A stretch of DNA of 13,652 nt from Gemmatimonadaceae bacterium (GTDB lineage: Bacteria; Gemmatimonadota; Gemmatimonadetes; Gemmatimonadales; Gemmatimonadaceae). Position numbers and translations under genes: made by a program. The stretch lies in NCBI GenBank assembly GCA_025936015.1, contig JAICUE010000024.1:1-13652 (forward strand), written 5' to 3'. How positions within the stretch are numbered: the first letter of the stretch is position 1; each line of letters begins with the position of its first letter. The notes under the pieces were generated by a model. The model made no database searches and was not told the DNA's origin. It saw only the letters and a program-made list of their open reading frames with translations. Of this stretch, positions 8,618 through 13,652 are shown one piece after another.

Positions 8618-9187
8618 TTACTGCAGGCTGACGATATAGGGCACGTGCCGGAAGTTCTCGGCGTGATCCAGACCGTACCCGACGACGAACTCGTTTGGAC
8701 AGTCGAAGCCGGTGAACTTCACCGGGTATTGCAGCTCATTCGGGAGCTTCTTGTCGAGGAGCGCACAGATTTCGAGGGATCGCGGATTTCGTGCCGCCAA
8801 CAGCTTCATCAGGCGGTTCATGGTGCGACCCGTATCGATGATGTCCTCGACCAGTAGAATGTTCTTACCCTCGAGAGTTGTTTCCGGATCGTATACGAGC
8901 CGGACAGTTCCACTCGAGACCGTTCCCTCGCCGTAGCTCGCGGCGACGAGAAAATCGACCTGAAGGGGACGCGTGACCTGGCGTACGAGGTCGCTGAGAA
9001 AGATGAAGCTTCCCTTCAGCAGCCCGAGCACGAGCAGGTCGCCCTCGGGATAGGCTCGCGAGATCTCGGCGCCCAGCTCGGCGACGCGATTGGCGATGGT
9101 GCGTTCATCAAAAAGGACGCGCTTGACGGCGCGTCCGTCGAGTCGTGGATCGGCGTTCGGCTCAGCGTTCAGTGCGCTCACACACAT
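8618..9187 (-). CDS. hpt: hypoxanthine (guanine) phosphoribosyltransferase
   Basis: Transfers phosphoribose from PRPP to hypoxanthine or guanine, giving IMP or GMP (purine salvage, cytoplasm). Numbered from the ATG at 9187 (189 aa): LKGS (57-60), SYG (84-86, flexible loop), the PRPP motif VEDIIDTGRTM (113-123) and FVVGYGLDHAENFR (167-180). Where most members have IPD before FVVG, this protein has CPN, with Asn165 replacing an Asp known to act in metal/PRPP binding. The open frame begins at a GTG at 9226, but ATG 9187 has GGAAG 6 nt upstream and gives a normal length, so it is preferred; GTG 9181 is another option. The start overlaps the end of tilS by 26 bp and the stop is 8 bp before ftsH. 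The order tilS-hpt-ftsH is conserved widely across bacteria. Confidence 0.94.
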   Translation of the reverse strand: MCVSALNAEPNADPRLDGRAVKRVLFDERTIANRVAELGAEISRAYPEGDLLVLGLLKGSFIFLSDLVRQVTRPLQVDFLVAASYGEGTVSSGTVRLVYDPETTLEGKNILLVEDIIDTGRTMNRLMKLLAARNPRSLEICALLDKKLPNELQYPVKFTGFDCPNEFVVGYGLDHAENFRHVPYIVSLQ

Positions 9188-10472
9188 ACACCACTTCCGG
9201 CCTTCCGGACCGGACGGTTGCCGCACTGCTGCGGCGGACTCCCGGAATCCACACCACGTCGTCGCCGCACACGACTACTGGCCACCCTTCGCGCTCCGGC
9301 CCGACCAGCCCCGCATCGCGCAGGAACCGCTTCACCCGCCGCGGCGCTGCGTCTCCGGCGCCGTGCATCCGGTCGCCGTCCCGCCAGGCGCGCACCACGA
9401 ACTGCGTTGCACCGGGGAGCGCCGCCGTCCATTCATCGCCTGACGGTCGGTGACCGGTTCCCGCGTCCCACCGCGCGAAGCGCCACTGCCCCCAGTCGAG
9501 CGTCGTACCGAGTGCCGCCGGTTCCGGAGCCGCGGCCGACGCCCTTCGCAACACGATATCCTCGCGCCGGCGCAGGACTTCGAATCCGCCGGACAGCTGC
9601 ATCCGGGCCCCTGGTGTTGCTCTCATCGTAAACCGTGCGAGCCCGGCGGTTCCGCGCGCGTCGAGGATGATTCCACCCCTCGCCGCGAGCGCTGGCCAGA
9701 GCGCGCACAGTGCTTCTGGATCATAGTCGGCGAGCGAGGCCGTAGCAACGCTCAGCGAACCGTCATTTCCCTCGCGGACGATACGTCGCGCGCAGTCGTC
9801 GAGCGTTGCGCGAATTTTCGCCGCGCGCCGCGCAACAGCGATCAGGTCGTCGTCGAGCGAGGGCCGAGCGCGCAGGAGCGCGGGGAGAATCTCGTGGCGG
9901 ACGCGGTTCCGCAGATGAGCGCGCGACTCGTTCGACGGATCGTCGATCCACCGCACTCGCGCGTGCTTCGCGTAACGCGCAACGTCCGCGCGCGACACTG
10001 CGAGCAGCGGTCGAGCGACGTCGCTTGCCGCGAAGAGCCCCGCCAGGCCGCGTGCACCGCTGCCGCGGATCACCCGCATCAGCACCGTCTCGATGTTGTC
10101 GTCGCGAGTGTGCGCGGTGGCGACGACCGACCGTTCGTTCCGCGCGACGTCGCGCAGAAACCGCCATCTCGCCTCGCGCCACGCCGCCTCGGTGCGCGCG
10201 AGCCCTTCCGCCCGCGCGCTCACTGCTCGGACGCCGAGTGCTGCGCAGCTTTCGCGCACGAGACGAACCGCGTCGGTGGCGTGGGGGCCCGTTCCGTGGT
10301 CGAAGGTTGCGACGGCGGCGATCGCATCGGGGGCAGCGGCGGCGAATGCATTCAACATCGCCATCGAGTCGCGACCGCCGGAAACCGCAAGCACGAAACG
10401 CTGGCCCCCCGCGGCCGCCTGGCGGACCGCGTCATGAACGCGCTCGGAAATCGCTGAGATGAGCGGCCGCAT
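9162..10472 (-). CDS. tilS: tRNA(Ile)-lysidine synthetase
   Basis: N-type ATP pyrophosphatase that modifies the wobble cytidine of the CAU-anticodon tRNA-Ile to lysidine, so that it reads AUA and accepts isoleucine. The PP-loop SGGRDS is at 31-36 (Arg where many have Lys or Val), followed by FDHGTGP (57-63), HTRDDNIET (121-129) and RGSGARGL (136-143). A central helical region follows, and the C-terminal TilS domain has RRVKRFLRDAGLVGPERE near residue 380. The 436 aa fit the full-length form. It is the first gene of the minus-strand run and makes a functional pair with ileS at the other end. The ATG at 10472 has AAGGA about 12 nt upstream, which is long spacing, so a slightly different start is possible. 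Confidence 0.95.
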   Translation of the reverse strand: MRPLISAISERVHDAVRQAAAGGQRFVLAVSGGRDSMAMLNAFAAAAPDAIAAVATFDHGTGPHATDAVRLVRESCAALGVRAVSARAEGLARTEAAWREARWRFLRDVARNERSVVATAHTRDDNIETVLMRVIRGSGARGLAGLFAASDVARPLLAVSRADVARYAKHARVRWIDDPSNESRAHLRNRVRHEILPALLRARPSLDDDLIAVARRAAKIRATLDDCARRIVREGNDGSLSVATASLADYDPEALCALWPALAARGGIILDARGTAGLARFTMRATPGARMQLSGGFEVLRRREDIVLRRASAAAPEPAALGTTLDWGQWRFARWDAGTGHRPSGDEWTAALPGATQFVVRAWRDGDRMHGAGDAAPRRVKRFLRDAGLVGPEREGWPVVVCGDDVVWIPGVRRSSAATVRSGRPEVVYVCERTER

Positions 10473-10530
10473 CGACTGAATCTATCCTTCAGCGGCGATG
10501 GCGCGCCTCTGGCGTGGGTGCATGAACGCG

Positions 10531-10550
10531 TTGTATTATCACCGTGTTCA
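10531..10550. promoter_or_regulatory. candidate divergent promoter island between tilS and the small membrane protein gene
   Basis: An AT-rich patch stands out from GC-rich surroundings in the only divergent intergenic region. On the plus strand TATTAT (10534-10539) differs from the -10 consensus at one base and would place a start near 10546, just ahead of the GAGG ribosome site at 10561. On the minus strand the same bases read GATAAT, also one mismatch from consensus, and could serve tilS. No convincing -35 box is visible for either direction. Confidence 0.35.
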
Positions 10551-10572
10551 ACCCACCCGAGAGGACTTCCGC

Positions 10573-10770
10573 TTGGAAACGCACGGACCGCTGGGCACGA
10601 TCTGGGTCGGGATTGCCCTGATCTGTTTCTACATCGCGCTGACCTGGGTCAACCTGCTCCTCGGTCACTTTCTCACCCCGCTGTTCATCATCCCCCTCAC
10701 CTGGGTGATGGACGCGCTCAACCTGCGCAAGGCGGACGAGACCCCGAACGAAGAGAACGTCGGCGCCTGA
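10573..10770 (+). CDS. small two-helix membrane protein of unknown function
   Basis: I do not recognise this protein. From the TTG at 10573 it has 65 residues: a short N-terminus (ETHGPLGTIW), two closely spaced hydrophobic segments (about 10-30 and 34-47, rich in Leu, Ile, Phe and Trp), and a charged tail rich in Asp, Glu and Asn. TTG is chosen because GAGG lies 8 nt upstream and a candidate -10 box at 10534 would otherwise be inside the gene. In-frame ATGs at 10522 and 10498 would give 82 or 90 residues. It stops 11 bp before the large exported protein gene on the same strand, so they probably share a transcript. This suggests, without proving, a role linked to that protein or its export. 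Confidence 0.6.
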   Translation: METHGPLGTIWVGIALICFYIALTWVNLLLGHFLTPLFIIPLTWVMDALNLRKADETPNEENVGA

Positions 10771-10781
10771 CGCGCGGCCGC

Positions 10782-13652
10782 ATGCCGCGCTCGCTCCCCC
10801 GTAGTCACGCCCGCGGCATCCGCTGGCTGTTCGCGGCGCTCATCGCCGCCGTCGCGCTCCCCCCGCGCGCTGCCACGGCGCAGTTCATGTGGCGCCCGGA
10901 CGCGCAGTGGTTGACGCTCACCACCCCGCACTTCACCGTCGTCTATCCGCGCGAGTTCGAGGACTGGGCCCGAACGATGGCCGAGCGCCTCGAGTCCGTG
11001 CGCACCGCGGTCGGCGCGGAGGTCGGCAGCCTCCCGCGCCATCGCGTCACGGTCCTCGTTACCGACCCGTATTCCGTCTCCAACGGATCGGCGTGGCCCT
11101 TCCTCGAGTCCCCCGCGATCGTCGTCTGGCCCACGCCGCCCGATCCGCGCAGCACGATCGGTGACTCGCGAAGCTGGCCGGAGATTCTCGCCGTCCACGA
11201 GTTCACCCACATCGCGCACCTCACCCGGCCCAGCCGGAATCCGCTGCAGCGGTTGCTCACCCGCCTTGCGCCGTTAGGCATCGGGCCGATCACCCGCAAG
11301 GCGCCGCGCTGGGTGCTCGAGGGCTATGCGACGTACGTCGAGGGGCGGCTCACCGGGAGTGGGCGCCCGCACGGCGTCTGGCGCCCGGCGATCCTTCGCC
11401 AGTGGGCGCTCGAGGGGAGACTCCCGACCTACGCGCAGCTCAGCAGCTGGGATGAATATCAGGGCGGCTCGTTCGCCTATCTCGCCGGCTCGGCGTTCCT
11501 CGAGTGGCTCGGTGAGCAGCGCGGGGACTCCACGATCCCGCAGCTGTGGCGGCGGATGAGCGCGCGCACCGACCGCTCTTTCGACGACGCGTTCATCGGG
11601 ATCTATGGCGATTCCCCGCGCGCACTGTACGGCCGCTTTACCGTCGAGCTCACCGGCAAGGCACTCGAGATCGAGAAGGCGCTTGGCGATTCCTCGCTGG
11701 TCGACGGGACGCTCGTGCAACGGCTCGCCTGGACGACGGGCGATCCCGCGGTCTCGGCCGACGGCAAGCGCGTCGCCGTGGTGCTTCGCAGCAAGGATCT
11801 GCCATCGCGCGTGGTCGTCTGGAACAGCGCGGATGAACCCCCCGATACCGCGGAGGCAACGCGTCGGGCGCGCGCGGCGAAGCGTGATCCGGACGACGTT
11901 CCCGCCGTCCAGTTCTGGCCGCGCCAGAAGAAAGCCCTGGCGACGCTCCACGCCGACAACGGCTACGCCTACGATGCGCCGCGCTTCTTCGCCGACAACC
12001 GGCGACTGCTCGTCGTTCGGAACACCGTGCGCGCCGACGGCACCACGATCCCGGATCTCTTCGTCTGGGAAACGAAGACCGACAAGGTCAGCCGAGTCAC
12101 GCGCTTCGCCGGAATCGAGGACGCCGATCCCGCGCCGGACGGTCGCTCCGCGGCGGCGACGCGCTGCTACGCCGGCCATTGCGATCTCGTCCGCGTCTCG
12201 CTGCGCGACGGCGCGATCGAGGTCCTCGCCGCGGGCACGCCGACGCGCGCCTTCTATCGCCCGCGCGTCTCGCGCGACGGCCGAACGATCGTCGCCGCGG
12301 TCTCCGACTCTGGGCGCTGGCGGCTCGTGACCTTCGACTCGGCGAATGGACTTCGCCAGGTCGGTCCCGCGGACGACGTCAACCGTTATGACGCCGACTT
12401 CACCGCCGACGGTCGCATCGTCTACGTTTCCGAGCGGGGCGGCATCCCGAACCTCGCGGTGCTCGACCCGGCGACCGGTACGACTCGCGACCTGACGCGG
12501 GTGCTCAGTGCCGCGGTCGCGCCGTCGATCGGCGGGAGCCGCGATGTCTGGTTCCTCACGCTGCATGCGACCGGGATGGACGTCCGCCGGATCGCGCTCG
12601 ACTCGACCATCGCGATACGCCCCGTCGCGATCGATCCGCGGCTCGCGCCCGCCGCGCAGCGGCCGGTCATCGCCGCCGACACCTTCGCCCGTTCGCCGTT
12701 AGGCAGCGGCCGCGCATACGGGTTGGGCACCCGTGAGCATCGGTTCCTCGGTGGCTACTCCATCGCTGCCGACGGCGCCGACGCGGTGCTTGGCCTGGCC
12801 AGTACCGACAAGGTCGGCCGGATGGACTGGGTCGCGCAGGGCGCGCTCGGGCAGGAATGGCGGCCGCGCGGCGGATCGTTAGGCGCCGCCTGGCGCGGCT
12901 GGCCGGTGGAGCTTGCCGGCGAGCTGTTCACGATGTCGCGCGACGCCTCACGGCAGAAGCCCACCGGCTTCACGACCGCCGGCGACGATGCGACGCTCCG
13001 CGGCGCGACGCTGGCCGTCAGGCGCACCCGCGCCTTCGCGACCGGTGAGCTCGCGGCGCGCGCCGGCGGCTCGCTGCAGCAGCTGCGCACCCAGGACGTC
13101 GGCACCGTGCGCGGCCTTGGCTTCGCATCGCTGACGGCGGATGCGATGCGTCGCTCGGACGTGAGGTTCGGTGCGGCGTCGATCGCGCTGCAGGGCGCGC
13201 ACGGCACCAGCGGGGACCAGACTGCATCGCGGGTCGCATTCTCGCGTGGAGTCGCCACCGCTTCGCTGAGCGCCGGGTCGATCACCGGCACCACCACCAG
13301 CTCGATTCGACTGGATGGCTCGTATGGGATCGTGGGACCGTCCGCGCCGTTCGAGCAATTCGTCGTCGGCGGTTCAGCGCCGTCGTTCATCGACACGACG
13401 AGCGTCGCCCAGTGGATCCCGATGCCGGTGCTTCCCTTCGGCGCGCTGCGCGGACGGCGCTACGCGTCGTACCGCGTCTCGCTCGGCGGTGACGTGTTCT
13501 CGCCGTATCTCTGGGCGGGCGCGGCCGGTGATTCGCTCACCCATTGGATGCGCGTGGCCGGCCTCGATGCGAACCTGAGCGTCCCGCCCCTGCCCTTCTT
13601 CCGGCTGCCGGCGAGCGCCGTCACCGCCGGCATCGGCTACTCGATCGACGAG
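10782..13652 (+). CDS. exported metalloprotease / TolB-like propeller / probable beta-barrel protein (runs off the right edge)
   Basis: The frame is open from the ATG at 10782 to the window end: 957 residues without a stop. A signal peptide is clear: basic residues, a hydrophobic core (about 15-27) and an Ala-Thr-Ala cleavage site near 33. Residues about 45-290 resemble peptidase-MA gluzincins: HEFTH (139-143) as the HExxH zinc site, and WVLEGYATYVEG (177-188), with Glu180 as the likely third ligand. Residues about 315-610 hold repeats of the TolB/WD40-like type (SADGKRVAVV, SRDGRTIVAAVSDSG, TADGRIVYVSERGG, with paired Asp/Gly turns). From about 630 on, the sequence alternates short aromatic/hydrophobic strands with Gly- and Ser-rich turns, as in outer-membrane beta-barrels. 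No specific function can be named; proteolysis or scaffolding at the outer membrane is an inference. Three CGTTAGGC sites are in frame as Leu-Gly. Confidence 0.85.
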   Translation, partial: MPRSLPRSHARGIRWLFAALIAAVALPPRAATAQFMWRPDAQWLTLTTPHFTVVYPREFEDWARTMAERLESVRTAVGAEVGSLPRHRVTVLVTDPYSVSNGSAWPFLESPAIVVWPTPPDPRSTIGDSRSWPEILAVHEFTHIAHLTRPSRNPLQRLLTRLAPLGIGPITRKAPRWVLEGYATYVEGRLTGSGRPHGVWRPAILRQWALEGRLPTYAQLSSWDEYQGGSFAYLAGSAFLEWLGEQRGDSTIPQLWRRMSARTDRSFDDAFIGIYGDSPRALYGRFTVELTGKALEIEKALGDSSLVDGTLVQRLAWTTGDPAVSADGKRVAVVLRSKDLPSRVVVWNSADEPPDTAEATRRARAAKRDPDDVPAVQFWPRQKKALATLHADNGYAYDAPRFFADNRRLLVVRNTVRADGTTIPDLFVWETKTDKVSRVTRFAGIEDADPAPDGRSAAATRCYAGHCDLVRVSLRDGAIEVLAAGTPTRAFYRPRVSRDGRTIVAAVSDSGRWRLVTFDSANGLRQVGPADDVNRYDADFTADGRIVYVSERGGIPNLAVLDPATGTTRDLTRVLSAAVAPSIGGSRDVWFLTLHATGMDVRRIALDSTIAIRPVAIDPRLAPAAQRPVIAADTFARSPLGSGRAYGLGTREHRFLGGYSIAADGADAVLGLASTDKVGRMDWVAQGALGQEWRPRGGSLGAAWRGWPVELAGELFTMSRDASRQKPTGFTTAGDDATLRGATLAVRRTRAFATGELAARAGGSLQQLRTQDVGTVRGLGFASLTADAMRRSDVRFGAASIALQGAHGTSGDQTASRVAFSRGVATASLSAGSITGTTTSSIRLDGSYGIVGPSAPFEQFVVGGSAPSFIDTTSVAQWIPMPVLPFGALRGRRYASYRVSLGGDVFSPYLWAGAAGDSLTHWMRVAGLDANLSVPPLPFFRLPASAVTAGIGYSIDE

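Noticed and set aside
9188..9226. GTG at 9226 as the hpt start
   Set aside because: It would overlap tilS by 65 bp and add residues not seen in Hpt. ATG 9187 has a purine-rich site at good spacing.
11274..12566. 430-codon frame on the minus strand
   Set aside because: Antisense to the large exported protein, whose frame carries a signal peptide, HEFTH and propeller repeats. The reverse frame has no recognisable feature.

Overview
The window is GC-rich chromosomal DNA (roughly 70% GC by eye) packed with bacterial housekeeping genes. The gene content and style suggest a member of the Gemmatimonadota: Gram-positive-like gene blocks next to a large signal-peptide protein that looks like an outer-membrane protein, with GTG/TTG starts and 4-bp overlaps. 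This placement is an inference and I could not test it by search.

Positions 1-10472 hold ten genes, all on the minus strand, in one tightly packed run. In transcription order they are: tilS (tRNA-Ile lysidine synthetase), hpt (hypoxanthine phosphoribosyltransferase), ftsH (membrane AAA+ protease), folP (dihydropteroate synthase), cdaA (diadenylate cyclase), a DUF2723/TMEM260-like GT-C membrane protein, yggS (PLP homeostasis), divIVA (polar/division coiled coil), a trimeric-type purine nucleoside phosphorylase, and the 5' end of ileS, which leaves the window at position 1. Four junctions are 4-bp start/stop overlaps (GTGA, TTGA and two ATGA), and the other gaps are 75 bp or less, so a single long operon is likely. 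Two arrangements well known from Gram-positives are recognisable in reduced form: tilS-hpt-ftsH-folP, and the ylm-type yggS-divIVA-ileS cluster. They are joined by cdaA and the DUF2723 gene. The run links tRNA modification and charging, purine salvage, folate synthesis, c-di-AMP signalling, membrane proteolysis and polar growth.

A divergent intergenic region of about 100 bp (10473-10572) with an AT-rich island separates this run from two plus-strand genes. These are a small two-helix membrane protein (ending at 10770) and, 11 bp later, a large exported protein running off the right edge. The large protein has a signal peptide, a gluzincin-type HEFTH metalloprotease domain, a TolB-like beta-propeller and an apparent outer-membrane beta-barrel. 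No gene-free stretch exceeds 300 bases. I see no tRNA, rRNA, IS element or CRISPR array.

The most unusual signal is not a gene. The 8-mer CGTTAGGC (complement GCCTAACG) occurs 13 times exactly and once with a mismatch. Twelve of the 14 copies lie in the same reading frame as TTA-GGC (Leu-Gly), and by my scan these twelve are the only TTA codons in the window's genes. Other structural oddities are a perfect 12-bp hairpin inside the 5' end of folP and an 8-bp inverted repeat spanning the DUF2723 stop and the yggS start.
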